From Jaenimonas drosophilae (taxonomy: Eukaryota; Euglenozoa; Kinetoplastea; Trypanosomatida; Trypanosomatidae): DNA of 41,261 nt. A model generated the notes under the pieces. It searched no databases. It was not told the origin of the DNA and was given only the letters and a program-made list of their open reading frames with translations. The stretch is taken from positions 1-41,261 of the forward strand of contig JASAON010001500.1 of the NCBI GenBank assembly GCA_030849065.1, written 5' to 3'. The translations under genes and the position numbers were made by a program. Of the stretch, positions 9,357 through 18,926 are shown piece by piece (the stretch's first letter is position 1; each line of letters starts with the position of its first letter).

Positions 9357-11171
9357 ATGGTGATGCTTGTCGGAGCACGAGGGCCCATCACTACACCGCC
9401 GTCGAACGCGCCGGCCTGCTCCTCTCCCATCCATGGCGCCAACAACACCAGCAACTACAGTAGAACACCTCACATGATGGGCAGTACCAATAGGAATGCG
9501 GAGCTCAGCACTCTGCCTGCTCCTCTTCGGCCTACAGGTGCTGCATCACATGAATACCAACCACATTCACAAAAGGATCGCTCGAATGAGTTCTGCGGCA
9601 TCGCCTTCTCCGCCAACCAACGACGGCATTCGTCGTCAACCTCCTCCCTCACGAGTGATAGATTGTCTGGGATTGCGGAGAAGCTTGTTTCTGTGGCTGA
9701 CCGACTTCACGTCAAGACCAACAACCATCAAGGGGCTTCTGAGACTGAAGTTTGCGGCAAACAGTTGCGTGCTGACGAAGATTGCCAGCCTTCAGCAACA
9801 ACAACAACTACATCAGCTGCGGCAGTCTTAGATGCCGTGGCTGCCGCACGCGTACGAGATTTCGAACTGCGTGTCTGTGCTGAATTGGTGGCGGAGCGGC
9901 AACTTCATCTCCTGGAGATGCGTGAGCCTCTGAACGAGACGAGTGCTCCCACATCGATGGAGATGATCTCTGAAGAGGAGGTCCTCGCGGCGGTGACGAT
10001 GCTTTGGCCCAGCTTCTGCACGGAGATGCAGCACATGACGGAGCTTCTCGGGCATGAGGCATATCGTTGTTGGCCACGACACCCGCCACAGAAGCTCAGC
10101 AATGCAACGTTGGTGCGACTGGCAAAGTACCGCTCTGCTTTGGAAGAGGCTCAGACACGTTGTGAGCTGCGTCGTGCGGCCCATTCTGCAGAGGTGCAGG
10201 AGCTTTTGTTGCGCCAGCACCACCGCTGCCTCGACGACTGGCGAACGCGATGGGCCACCGTGGATGCCGCCGTGAGCCGGGTTGAGCGGCGTGTAGAGCG
10301 AGCGCAGAAGACGGTTGCGGTGGTCCAGGCACAACGTGCGATGGAGGCTGAGTCGGCGGTGTTGTTGCGCGACGCCGTCGAAGACGTACGTGGGCTGGAC
10401 GAGGCGAAGTCCTCGAGTCGCAGGTGGTTGGCCGAGAAGGTGCGCGCCGCGGAGCAACATGAGCAGCTCCAGCAACAGCGTGAAAAGACGCTGCGTGAGG
10501 CCACCCTCGCTGTGGGTCGTCTTCACGATGTCGTGATTGCGGCGGTGGAGGGGTGTGGGCGTCAGCTGGTGGAGCTCGCTACACCAGCTGATGTCTGCAC
10601 CACTGCTGAACCTTTTCTTCGTGCCATTCACACAACCACCCTGAAGGCGGAGATGCAGCTGGGCCTGCTCCTTCGCTCGTCGTCGGGGTCGCGCATATCA
10701 TCCCGTCATGCGGCCTCCACCCATCCTTGTGAGGGCCGTGTGCTCGAGGAGTGCTCCATCAACACATGGAGGCAGGCAAACGATGCATCATCCAACTGCT
10801 ACCCTTCCACCGTGAAGACTGCCCATCAGCGGCAGGTGTACGACCGAATGCAGCACATTCTACGGAACCCCTTTGGCGGCGCCGTGGGGGGATCGCCAGC
10901 TCATGCTTCACGAGAGGAGCAATCAGCGATGCCATTCGCCACTGCTACACCCTCTGCTGAACCGGATGCGTCCACGACGGAGACGCTCCATGCTGTTCGT
11001 TTGTTGGTGCAGCAGCTCCAGAACATCAGCGATGTGTTGGGGAACCAACAGCATCTGCGTGACCAGCATGAACGCCGAGCTGCTGCATTTCTAGAGGAGA
11101 TGCGCGACACCATCATGAAGGCCTTGGATCCGGTTCAGCGACTACAGGCCTCTCTAAGCTCTCCGACGTGA
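9357..11171 (+). CDS. coiled-coil protein of unknown function
   Basis: A 604-residue protein that I do not recognise. The frame extends upstream through GTG codons only; ATG at 9357 is the first in-frame methionine, with a second two codons later. The first 150 residues are Ser/Thr/Pro-rich and look disordered. From about residue 165 to 430 there are long Arg/Glu/Ala/Leu-rich helices typical of coiled coils, with segments such as SRVERRVERAQKTVAVV and EQHEQLQQQREKTLREA. A second disordered, Ser-rich region follows and the protein ends in a short helix (LLVQQLQNISDVLGNQQ). There is no membrane segment or catalytic motif. A cytoskeletal or flagellar structural role is possible but not shown. 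Confidence 0.8.
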   Translation: MVMLVGARGPITTPPSNAPACSSPIHGANNTSNYSRTPHMMGSTNRNAELSTLPAPLRPTGAASHEYQPHSQKDRSNEFCGIAFSANQRRHSSSTSSLTSDRLSGIAEKLVSVADRLHVKTNNHQGASETEVCGKQLRADEDCQPSATTTTTSAAAVLDAVAAARVRDFELRVCAELVAERQLHLLEMREPLNETSAPTSMEMISEEEVLAAVTMLWPSFCTEMQHMTELLGHEAYRCWPRHPPQKLSNATLVRLAKYRSALEEAQTRCELRRAAHSAEVQELLLRQHHRCLDDWRTRWATVDAAVSRVERRVERAQKTVAVVQAQRAMEAESAVLLRDAVEDVRGLDEAKSSSRRWLAEKVRAAEQHEQLQQQREKTLREATLAVGRLHDVVIAAVEGCGRQLVELATPADVCTTAEPFLRAIHTTTLKAEMQLGLLLRSSSGSRISSRHAASTHPCEGRVLEECSINTWRQANDASSNCYPSTVKTAHQRQVYDRMQHILRNPFGGAVGGSPAHASREEQSAMPFATATPSAEPDASTTETLHAVRLLVQQLQNISDVLGNQQHLRDQHERRAAAFLEEMRDTIMKALDPVQRLQASLSSPT

Positions 11172-11300
11172 AACGTGTGGTGGAGCAACGAGAAGTGCGC
11201 AGCAACAACACCGAGTACCGTGTAGCCCTCTGGCAGCTTACCTGTGAGTTGATGACCATGTATTTGTGTGTGCATGTTGGAACCTCTTCATCTTTTCTAA

Positions 11301-11335
11301 CCCCCCCTCTCTCTCTCTCTCTCTCATGTCTGTAG
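11301..11335 (+). promoter_or_regulatory. strong trans-splice acceptor for the CoA-transferase gene
   Basis: A run of C followed by CT repeats ends in TGTAG, with AG at 11334-11335. The next 98 nt contain no ATG before the start at 11434. This short (262 nt) gap otherwise holds only the 3' UTR of the coiled-coil gene. Confidence 0.8.
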
Positions 11336-11433
11336 AATACCGCTCATTGTGCGTGCTCTTTCTAAGCAGCCCAGCTACATTCTCTCCCCCCTATCGTACC
11401 CCCATTGATCTAATCCCCCCCAACGCATCAACC

Positions 11434-12903
11434 ATGCTCCGCCGCAGTCTTGCCTTCTTCGTCGGCCTCAACAAGGTCGTGACGATTGACAAGTGCATCG
11501 CCGACATGCCCGACAACGTCCACGTGGCTGTTGGCGGTTTCGGTTGCGCCGGTGTGCCCAACGCCCTCATTCAGGAAGTGAAGAAGAAGGGTGTGAAGGG
11601 TCTCACCTGCTACACCGACTCCGCGGGTATTGACGGCTGGGGTCTTGGTACCCTCATGCAGAACAACCAGATCAAGCACATTGCGTGCTCCTACGTTGGT
11701 GCCAACAAGCTCTTCGCTCAGCGCTACCTCGAGGGCGACATTCAGCTTGAGTTTGTGCCCCAAGGAACCCTTGCGGAGCGCATGCGTGCTGGTGGTGCTG
11801 GCATCCCCGCCTTCTACACCGCCACCGCCTACGGCACCCAGCGCCAGACGGGTGGCCAGATCATCAAGTACGACAAGAACGGCTCCCCATGCATGATCTC
11901 TGAGCCCAAGGAGACCCGCAACTTCAACGGCCGCTGGTACGTTCTGGAGCCCACGATCCGCACGGAGTACTCCCTCGTGAAGGCCTGGAAGGCTGACCGC
12001 AGCGGAAACCTCGTTTTCCGCGGCACGGCGCGCAACTTCAACATCCCCGCCGCCCAGTGCGGCCACTGCGTCGTTGCTGAGGTGGAGAACCTCGTTGAGA
12101 ATGGCGAGATCGGCCCCGATGAGGTGCACCTCCCTGGCGTCTACGTTGACCGTGTCGTCCACGTTCCCCGCTACGACATCCCCATTGAGCAGCGCACCGT
12201 CTCTGGCGGCACCTCCAGCGAGGCCAAGGCCGGAGCCGGCGATGCCTCTCGCCAGATGATCGCCCGCCGTGCTGCCCTTGAGTTTGCCGATGGCATGTAC
12301 GTGAACCTCGGCATCGGCATCCCAACCGAGGCGGCCAACTACATCCCCGACGGCGTCTCTGTGACTCTCCAGTCGGAGAACGGCCTCCTCGGCATGGGGC
12401 CCTTCCCCACTGAGGATAAGGTGGACGCTGACTGGATCAATGCGGGCAAGCAAACCATCTCCTTCCTCCCCGGCGCCTCCCTCTTCGACAGCTGCATCTC
12501 CTTCTCCATGATCCGTGGCGGCCACATGAACCTGACGATGCTCGGCGCCCTCGAGGTGGCCAGCAACGGCGATCTCGCCAACTGGGGTATCCCCGGCAAG
12601 CTCATCAAGGGCCCCGGTGGTGCCATGGATCTCGTCGCCAGTGGCAGCCGTGTTGTGGTGACGATGCAGCACTGCAACAAGAAGGGTGAGTCCAAGATTC
12701 TCGACAGCTGCACCCTCCCCGTGACTGGCCTCAACTGCGTCAGCCGCATCATCACCGACAAGGCCGTCTTCGATGTGGAGAACAAGCGCCTGGTGCTCAA
12801 GGAGGTGGCGGAGGGACTCACAGTAGATGATATTAAGAAGTGCACCGCCGCACGCTTCGTGGTGGGCGATGTGAAGACGATGCCCCTGGCCCCGGAGAAG
12901 TAA
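11434..12903 (+). CDS. ASCT: mitochondrial succinyl-CoA:3-oxoacid / acetate:succinate CoA-transferase
   Basis: A 489-residue family I CoA-transferase. In trypanosomes this family member moves CoA from acetyl-CoA to succinate in the mitochondrion, releasing acetate and yielding succinyl-CoA for ATP production; mammalian SCOT uses acetoacetate. Both halves of the animal-type fused enzyme are present: the A half with [14 protein letters not shown] near residue 32, a linker rich in Gly/Ser/Ala around 255-270, and the B half with [15 protein letters not shown] and QSENGLLG, where Glu315 is the expected catalytic glutamate. The N-terminus [11 protein letters not shown] fits a short mitochondrial presequence. 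The frame continues upstream without an ATG but crosses the splice acceptor at 11335, so ATG 11434 is chosen. Codons are strongly biased to C- and G-ending forms, more than most neighbours, which suggests high expression. Substrate preference cannot be read from sequence. Confidence 0.95.
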   Translation: MLRRSLAFFVGLNKVVTIDKCIADMPDNVHVAVGGFGCAGVPNALIQEVKKKGVKGLTCYTDSAGIDGWGLGTLMQNNQIKHIACSYVGANKLFAQRYLEGDIQLEFVPQGTLAERMRAGGAGIPAFYTATAYGTQRQTGGQIIKYDKNGSPCMISEPKETRNFNGRWYVLEPTIRTEYSLVKAWKADRSGNLVFRGTARNFNIPAAQCGHCVVAEVENLVENGEIGPDEVHLPGVYVDRVVHVPRYDIPIEQRTVSGGTSSEAKAGAGDASRQMIARRAALEFADGMYVNLGIGIPTEAANYIPDGVSVTLQSENGLLGMGPFPTEDKVDADWINAGKQTISFLPGASLFDSCISFSMIRGGHMNLTMLGALEVASNGDLANWGIPGKLIKGPGGAMDLVASGSRVVVTMQHCNKKGESKILDSCTLPVTGLNCVSRIITDKAVFDVENKRLVLKEVAEGLTVDDIKKCTAARFVVGDVKTMPLAPEK

Positions 12904-14015
12904 GCACAGCACGCTTCAACATTGCACACACGCACACGCACATACACGCACACATAGCCACACAACCACAACCACAAAGGTGGTGTGTGCGTGGTAGGGG
13001 AAGGATGTAGAGTCGTTCTCATGGAGGGTGTCGCGCAGCAGTAATCCGCTCTGCTATCCTCATTTATTCCTTCACCCCCTCGCACACCTACCTCGGTTGA
13101 TCTGCGCGTGGTGTGTGTCGTTGCGCAAGATGAGGCTGTGAGGACGTGTGTGTAAGGCGGGTGCGGGGCTCACTGAGCTGGGCCAAACCCAGTTTCCCTA
13201 CCTCCCCCGCATCACGCCCACACTCTCTCAGGCCTCATTGACCGCTGCCAACATCAACGTTTCTGCGTTGTTTGTTGTTGTTGTTTCCGTTTGGGCCGTA
13301 GGTTTATGCATGTCGTTCCTGGAGCTCTCCATCGTTGCTACGTTTACCTCCGCACACGAACCTCTTTCTAAAAAGATGGTGAACGACTACCTTGCTCGCC
13401 AAATATACACACATCCCTCACCCCATCTACTCTTCCTCCCTCTCCTGCTCACACGTGCCGCAAGACGAGTACGTCGGTCTGGGACATACCCACCTACCTA
13501 CCTCCTTTATCATCTCCACCAAAATGATGATGATGATGTGATGGAACCCCACTTGCAGCACAGGATTGCTCCTGCTGCAGTGCGCGACGCGACTCTGTGG
13601 ATGGATGCAGTTCGTACAACATCATGATGATTGTTTTTTAATTGTGCGTGCGTGTGGAGATGATATACACAGGCAGATTTGCCCATGAACGACGAGAAAC
13701 AAAAGAACAAACCACCGTCGAAGACGCATCCTTCTGTGTGCTTTGCCGATGTGATGTGCGGGGGGTTCTGCTGTTGGGTTGGTATGCGAACACATCTACA
13801 AACGTGTGAGGTGCGAGAACACACACCAAGAAGGAAGGAGGCAGCGCTCGACCCCGACCTGCTCCTTCTTCGATACCTCTCACCCCAACCTCCCTCCCCC
13901 TCGCTATCCCCCCGACCTTTCGTTTACCGACAAAAATACAACAAAAAACAAACATGGAAGAGAGCATGACTGCTGCGAGTGAAGGCTGTTGAAGATGCGG
14001 TCCGACGTGAATGTC

Positions 14016-14058
14016 CCTGACTATTCTTGAGGCCCCCTCTTTTCCTTCGTTCATGCAG
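14016..14058 (+). promoter_or_regulatory. orphan splice-acceptor-like signal
   Basis: A CT-rich run ends in ATGCAG (AG at 14057-14058), nearly 900 nt before the next confident gene. The frame that starts just downstream encodes mostly Phe/Leu/Cys from the following pyrimidine tract and is not convincing. Confidence 0.35.
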
Positions 14059-14182
14059 ACCATCCAGATGCTTTCTGTGTGTTGTGAGCGTGTGTGTGTG
14101 TGCCCGCCACAATTACAGCTCCTGTTTGGGTTTTATTTTGTTTGTTTATTGGCTGGTTTTTGGTCCGCTGTTCGTGATATAG

Positions 14183-14259
14183 GCTTCTTTTTCCTTTCTT
14201 TCTTTCCTCCCTTTTGTGTTTTGTTAAAACCTTCTTTTTCTTTGTTCTCTTCCTTGTAG
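14183..14259 (+). promoter_or_regulatory. orphan splice-acceptor-like signal
   Basis: A long T/C-dominated tract ends in CTTGTAG (AG at 14258-14259). It is as good as the acceptors of real genes here but lies about 680 nt before the next gene, which has its own acceptor at about 14834. Confidence 0.45.
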
Positions 14260-14437
14260 TGTGAGACTCTCCTATTTCTACTACACCGACCACTACACAG
14301 AAGTTTTACTTCATCGTAGGTGATCCTACCCTCAAAAAAAAATACACAAATTTCACTGAAAAAACTCACAAACTGAAACAGCCGACGCAAGAAAAGCAAA
14401 AGTAGAGGAAGGCAACGAATGTGTTTCTGAGCCACGT

Positions 14438-14677
14438 ATGAGCCTATGGGATGGGTCATGCGTTAATGCACACATTCACGTGGGTCTTCTCTCCTCTTCT
14501 GTTGCATCATCACTCTCCCTGCCGTTGAATGTCGTGAAGATGTACGCGTTGGGAGAGGTCTCTGCCAGGGATGAAGGTGGTGATGATAAAGCTGGCCTTT
14601 ATGCTCAGTCATTCATCATCGTTGCCGCTGTTTGCGCTCACCCAGGTGGAGGATGTTTTGTGAATTTGATCTTTTAA
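14438..14677 (+). CDS. possible small protein (79 codons), doubtful
   Basis: An ATG-initiated frame that lies downstream of the orphan acceptor at 14259 and ends at TAA 14675-14677. Residues are of mixed composition with a hydrophobic stretch near the end (SFIIVAAVCAH). It is not recognised. A three-codon frame starting at about 14419 precedes it. It is listed because of the upstream acceptor; chance alone could produce a frame of this length, so the call is weak. Confidence 0.15.
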   Translation: MSLWDGSCVNAHIHVGLLSSSVASSLSLPLNVVKMYALGEVSARDEGGDDKAGLYAQSFIIVAAVCAHPGGGCFVNLIF

Positions 14678-14774
14678 ATTGGGCAACAGAAGCGAACAGC
14701 TTTGTGTCGTGTACGTGCGGACCACACTCTTCCCTGACTGGAAGGAGGCCCACAGAAGATGTGCTTAACAATTG

Positions 14775-14834
14775 TATTTTTTTTGTGGTTGATTGGATGC
14801 TTTTTTTCTTTGCGTGGTTCTCGTGTTTCACAAG
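14775..14834 (+). promoter_or_regulatory. trans-splice acceptor for the methyltransferase gene
   Basis: A T-rich region ends in TTTCACAAG with AG at 14833-14834. No ATG occurs between it and the gene start at 14943. Confidence 0.6.
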
Positions 14835-14942
14835 GTTACTACTCACAAACTCAAGCAAACAACATCTACTGTTGTGCCCGACAAGCACGTCAACACTCTC
14901 TTCTATACACAACACAACCCACACCGATATACCACTCACATC

Positions 14943-15800
14943 ATGGCTGGATTAGGTCCCCAACTGGAGGCCACTGGTGCTGCAGAGTTCTGGAACCGTG
15001 CGTGGTCGGAGAAGCGCACCATGTGGAAGCTTTCTGAAATGCAGGTCAACACCTTCTCACGAAACATCTTCTACTTCGTCATGGGCCTGCCTAGCCACCA
15101 AGGGAACCCTTGCACACTTCCCTTCATTGCCACCAACGATAGCAACAAGGCAGACCAGCTCCATCAGCCCGAGATGGAGCGTGCGGTGCGCGACTTCATC
15201 ACCAAGAAGAACGTACTTGTTCCTCTCTGTGGAGATACCGAAGCAGTGCGCTTCATGATTGAGCATGGGGCATCTCTCGTCGTTGGTGCCGACCTCAGCC
15301 GTGCTGCGCTGGAGTCGCTCATGTCAACACACTTTTCAGACTGGAAGTTTAACACCCGGAGTGTGGCGAATGACGCCGCTGTCGTGTTTGAGGGCCACAG
15401 TGAGAAGCATACTGACCAATCTGTGATGCTCTTCTGCGGGGACTACCTCCGCTTGGTGGATTGCCCTGACTTTGCCCAGCTGAAGGTTGATTTCATCTAC
15501 GACCGTGCGGCTTACATGGCAATGCACCCATCTTTACGGCAGGAGTACACCGCGGTGGCGGCAAAGGTGCTGCAGCCAGGGGCGGCGGGCGTGTTGCTCG
15601 AACGACCACGACGTGAGGAAGGTGATGTACGTGGACCCCCCTTCACCTTCTGTGTGGATGAAGCGCGCCGCTTCTACGAAACCGCCACCGGAAGGTCCTT
15701 CACCCTCAAGGCGTTGGTGGAGGACCGTTGGCGTGCAGATCCTGAAGGTAAATCACCCGTTCTCTTCTTTGACTGGCATGGCCTCTACCCATCCTCCTAA
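14943..15800 (+). CDS. thiopurine S-methyltransferase family protein
   Basis: A 285-residue class I SAM-dependent methyltransferase of the TPMT family, which methylates thiols and, in bacteria, selenium or tellurium compounds. The family pattern is clear: FWNRAWSEKRTMW at the N-terminus; VLVPLCGDTEAVRF at 91-104 for SAM binding; GADLSRAAL; CGDYLRLVD; the DFIYDRAAYMAM block; and GPPFTF at about 231-236. The protein ends with PVLFFDWHGLYPSS. The frame runs upstream through a TTG into the splice acceptor, so ATG 14943 is used. There is no targeting signal, so it is probably cytosolic. The natural substrate is unknown. TPMT-type enzymes are common in bacteria and animals; whether this copy was acquired by transfer needs a tree. 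Confidence 0.88.
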   Translation: MAGLGPQLEATGAAEFWNRAWSEKRTMWKLSEMQVNTFSRNIFYFVMGLPSHQGNPCTLPFIATNDSNKADQLHQPEMERAVRDFITKKNVLVPLCGDTEAVRFMIEHGASLVVGADLSRAALESLMSTHFSDWKFNTRSVANDAAVVFEGHSEKHTDQSVMLFCGDYLRLVDCPDFAQLKVDFIYDRAAYMAMHPSLRQEYTAVAAKVLQPGAAGVLLERPRREEGDVRGPPFTFCVDEARRFYETATGRSFTLKALVEDRWRADPEGKSPVLFFDWHGLYPSS

Positions 15801-16315
15801 AGTTGATGGCTCATCATATCATGTATGTGTGTAAGTCGTTGGCTGATACCAGCCTCTTCCTTCTTCACGCATGCATGAACGAATGTTTTCAAGAGCTGCA
15901 ATCCACACCCAAATGAAATCTATCTTCTACGAACAAAACACACACTCTTTCTCTTCAATAAAACGTTTGTGCCTTCATGTGGACCGTGCTATATAGCTAG
16001 GTACCCTAACGCCTTCTTTTTTTTTTTTGATGGGAGCTGATGATGTTGACTCGGTACATGTCTCTCCTGTCGGCGCCATTTGCTCAGTTTGTTGCGTTCC
16101 ACCAAAATATTCCGCGCACGAATGTTTTTTCCCCCCACGCAATTCACACAACACTTAATTTGCCATTGCTGCATTCTGTTGATACATCATGAATAACACG
16201 CATCGTGCGCATCACTTCTCTGCATTTCATTTTCTTTCATAGCCCAAGAACCTTCAAAGGCTAACTCCATACACACACACACACAAGCCTACCTCTATTT
16301 CAAGATCATCTCAAC
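15801..16315 (+). other. intergenic region before PDCD5
   Basis: This 515 nt region includes a T run at about 16017-16030, a pyrimidine tract before AG 16241-16242, and a CA repeat at 16271-16285 within the 5' UTR. There is no sign of another gene. Confidence 0.5.
16224..16242 (+). promoter_or_regulatory. trans-splice acceptor for PDCD5
   Basis: A T-rich run ends in CATAG with AG at 16241-16242. There is no ATG between it and 16316. The 5' UTR of about 73 nt includes a short CA repeat. Confidence 0.7.
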
Positions 16316-16660
16316 ATGTCAACCAAGGTCCCCATCAGCGAGCAGCAGGCTCAGCAAATGATGGCCAAGCAGCAAGCCCAGCAGGAGCGCATTGATGCCT
16401 TCCAAGAGCAGAAGGAGAACATGTTGAGGGCCTTCGTCAGTGCAGAGGGACGAGAGCGCCTGAAGCGTATCGAACAAGTGAAGGTGGAGCGCGCAGAGGC
16501 TGTGGAGATGCACATTATCCAGGCTGTGCAGCAAGGAAAGCTCCAGCCGCCTGTGAGCGATGATGTGGTGCGCGAAATCCTGTCAAAGCTCTCGAGCGAG
16601 GGCTCGGAGGCACGCTCGAACATCACCATCGTTCGTAAGCGCACGGACGACGACTGGTAA
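16316..16660 (+). CDS. PDCD5: programmed cell death protein 5 homologue
   Basis: A 114-residue member of the PDCD5/TFAR19 family of small helical proteins found in archaea and eukaryotes; the human protein has 125 residues and binds nucleic acid and chaperonin. The family pattern is visible: a Gln/Ala-rich first helix, then ENMLRAFVSAEGRERLKRIEQVK, and a C-terminal core with IIQAVQQGKLQPPVSDDVVREIL. It ends in a basic/acidic tail (VRKRTDDDW) typical of the family. The function in kinetoplastids is not established from sequence. The start is supported by the splice acceptor at 16242. Confidence 0.93.
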   Translation: MSTKVPISEQQAQQMMAKQQAQQERIDAFQEQKENMLRAFVSAEGRERLKRIEQVKVERAEAVEMHIIQAVQQGKLQPPVSDDVVREILSKLSSEGSEARSNITIVRKRTDDDW

Positions 16661-17082
16661 AGCGATGCAGTGAGGGTGAATGGAGGTGAGCGTGCTGTTT
16701 TTCACATCGAAGAAAACGACTGATTTCGGCAGGAGTACTTGGCGATTGAGAGAGGTCTGCTTCATGAATGGATCGGAGTGCGCCGAGTGCCTGCACCTCT
16801 GCACATACATCTTCACCACCTATACGTGGTCCTCTTCCACACCCACGATTGCATCGACGTGGCGATGCTTGTTTATCTCCCTGAAGGTATTTTCATGTTT
16901 GCGGTTTTCTTCTTGTGTGATGTCTTGAGCCCCGACCACATCTCTGCCACTTCTGCCAGCACCATGTTTGTTCTCCTCTCATATCTTTTTTTTTTTTTTT
17001 AATCTCCACGTGTGAAACAATCATTTCATCTTGTTGATTTACTAGCAGCAGACTCATCCCTACTTTGTTCTCCTCTCTACAC
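16661..17082 (+). other. intergenic region before BCP1
   Basis: This 422 nt stretch holds the 3' UTR of PDCD5 and a 15 nt T run at about 16986-17000 that leads to the BCP1 acceptor. No gene is seen. Confidence 0.5.
16985..17045 (+). promoter_or_regulatory. trans-splice acceptor for BCP1
   Basis: The T run and further T/C-rich sequence end in TTTACTAG with AG at 17044-17045, giving a 5' UTR of about 37 nt without any ATG. Confidence 0.7.
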
Positions 17083-18504
17083 ATGCCGAAGCACCATCGT
17101 CAGCCAGAGCCCATCGACATCCTCAGCCTCGGCAAACAGCGCCGTCGTGAGGAAGATGCCTCCCCGAGGACGACGTCAGTGAAGAATGAGGCCATAACCG
17201 GGGTTGACTTCCCCGCCACACCTTCAGCGTTGATGGCAGCGCGCAAGCGTGAGGAAGATCGCCGACGAAAGCGGAACGCCGCAGCTTCCACCTACGACGA
17301 TGATGTGGATGGAGAAGATGATACCGTTTGCACAAGTTCCGCGAGCGAGGAGCTGGGCTACGATGAACGTGATGTGGGCGACGATGGAAATCAACAGGAG
17401 CTGGAGGATGATGATTCTTCGAGTGACGAGGATGAGAGCACGCAGAGTAGTGAAGAGGATCGTCGCCAGCTTCGTCGTGCTGTTCGAGCAGCTGATCCAT
17501 CCGCATCCAGCACCTCGGATGAAGAGGATGAAGCTGACTCCGGCGATGAGGAGTATGATGATGATGATTTTGATGATTTTGATGATGAGGAGGAAGGTGG
17601 CGTTGAGGAAGGTTTAGAGAACGACGATGATGATGATGAGGAGGACGCGGAGCTCATCACGGTGGACTTTGGCGTGTTTGACATGAAGACGAACGATGTG
17701 GATGGAGTGATGCATCTCGTGGATCAGCTCATTCCTGACCACATGAATGAAGTGGATCGCGATGACTTTGGCGCGGCCTTGGTGGAAAGTCCCTTCACCT
17801 GCGTCGTGCGCGTCAACGATGGCGAGGACGAGGATGAGGAAGCGGAGAAGGAGTTCTACGGCATGGCCACCATCTTGGATGTTGCGACGGGGATTAGCAC
17901 ACACCGCGCGGGTGTTGGCGCCATGGTGAAGTTGCTGAAGGCGAGTGTCTGGCGCACCGTTTCTCCTGGCCTGCCACCAACGGATATGCTATCAGAGACC
18001 TCACCTCCATGTGTTATGTTGGTGATGGAGTACATCCGCAACGTGCCTGTGGAGTTGACGGTGCAGATCCTGGAGGATCTCGTCCAACGCCACCGGGAAT
18101 CAGGAAAGAAGGGCAAGGGAGAGGCCCCACCGCTCTACGCGGTGTTGGCAAAGATTCAGCGCAGTGTTGATGCTCCACCAGCAGCCAATGATGAAAAGAA
18201 GGCAGACAACAAGAACAACAACAACAACAAGCAAACACGTAAGCGTGGAGCTGCTACTGCTGCTGCCACTACGGATGATCTAGATATGAGCCACTACATT
18301 TTTTGGCGCGAGGAGGATAGCGTGTTGTTCGCGCATCGCGATACGCGTGTCGCAGCATGGGCCTACCGCTGCCGTGCGCAGTATGATGGCCAGCCAGCCT
18401 CCGACGTACCTATTTCCGTCCTCTTTGTGCTACAACGTGAGTCTCTTCAACAGGCCATGACACAGCTGCAGAAGCTCCAACACGCACAGACGACGCGGCA
18501 CTAA
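17083..18504 (+). CDS. BCP1: BCP1/BCCIP family protein
   Basis: A 473-residue nuclear protein of the BCCIP family. Yeast Bcp1 is a chaperone for ribosomal protein uL14 (Rpl23) and takes part in nuclear export; human BCCIP also binds BRCA2 and p21. The first 190 residues are a basic patch (ARKREEDRRRKRN, a likely nuclear signal) followed by a very acidic Asp/Glu/Ser region. The folded domain starts near residue 191 with LITVDFGVFDM and includes DVDGVMHLVDQLIP, FYGMATILDVATG, VEYIRNVP-type text, LYAVLAKIQ and YIFWREEDSVLF near 405. The frame extends upstream to a TTG across the acceptor; ATG 17083 is used. The acidic tract is longer than in yeast and a Asn/Lys run interrupts the C-terminal half. 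Assignment is by pattern of conserved blocks. Confidence 0.85.
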   Translation: MPKHHRQPEPIDILSLGKQRRREEDASPRTTSVKNEAITGVDFPATPSALMAARKREEDRRRKRNAAASTYDDDVDGEDDTVCTSSASEELGYDERDVGDDGNQQELEDDDSSSDEDESTQSSEEDRRQLRRAVRAADPSASSTSDEEDEADSGDEEYDDDDFDDFDDEEEGGVEEGLENDDDDDEEDAELITVDFGVFDMKTNDVDGVMHLVDQLIPDHMNEVDRDDFGAALVESPFTCVVRVNDGEDEDEEAEKEFYGMATILDVATGISTHRAGVGAMVKLLKASVWRTVSPGLPPTDMLSETSPPCVMLVMEYIRNVPVELTVQILEDLVQRHRESGKKGKGEAPPLYAVLAKIQRSVDAPPAANDEKKADNKNNNNNKQTRKRGAATAAATTDDLDMSHYIFWREEDSVLFAHRDTRVAAWAYRCRAQYDGQPASDVPISVLFVLQRESLQQAMTQLQKLQHAQTTRH

Positions 18505-18849
18505 TCCGCCCGCAAGAAATGCCTGTTGCTGGAGTTCGAGGATGATGATGATGGGCGTGGCTATAACAAGAGCCCCATTGTGGTTGGAGGTGGAGAGAGG
18601 TGGCTCTTCACCACCGTAACGAAGCTGAGGTTAATTATCATTGTCTTGTTATGCACGTTGTGTGGATATGTCTTGGTGGCCGTCTGCCCTTCCATCAACT
18701 GCTTCATTCACCTTTCTTCTCTTGTTGTTCGCCAGCATCTTTGCTTACATAACAACGGAGTCCATAGAAGCCTCCTTGGCTCACTCCATCGTTGTAGCTT
18801 ACAAAAAGGTGAAGTACAACCCACAGTGGAATAGAGAAAGAAAGTATCT

Positions 18850-18909
18850 ACGCCTTCCGCTTTTGCTGCCGCTTTGTGAGCCGTCTACTTAACGTGTTGT
18901 TCATTGTAG
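18850..18909 (+). promoter_or_regulatory. trans-splice acceptor for the DHHC gene
   Basis: T/C-rich sequence ends in CATTGTAG with AG at 18908-18909. The 102 nt 5' UTR that results has no ATG and contains the CA repeat. Confidence 0.65.
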
Positions 18910-18926
18910 GCCATCACAACTCAGCA

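Larger units (their letters stand above)
12904..14942 (+). other. 2 kb gap between CoA-transferase and methyltransferase genes
   Basis: This is the longest non-coding stretch in the window. It has CA-rich sequence just after the stop, a trinucleotide run at 13524-13538, several CT-rich blocks (about 13408-13462, 13880-13920, 14016-14058, 14183-14259), an A-rich patch near 14330-14400, and the acceptor of the next gene at about 14834. Open frames here are short or simple in composition. Two acceptor-like signals far upstream of the next gene hint at an unannotated transcript. Confidence 0.5.

Noticed and set aside
11428..12912. A 494-codon open frame on the minus strand covering the whole CoA-transferase gene
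   Set aside because: It mirrors the strongly biased codons of the real gene on the + strand, shows no recognisable domain, and would be the only minus-strand gene in the window.
13148..13627. A 159-codon frame in the 2 kb gap
   Set aside because: It starts at GTG; the ATG-initiated part is short, crosses CT-rich and GAT-repeat sequence, and shows no conserved-looking segment.
12904..14942. tRNA or box C/D snoRNA genes in the long gap
   Set aside because: No B-box-like GGTTCGA sequence or paired C and D boxes with flanking complementarity could be found by eye; a covariance-model search would be decisive.
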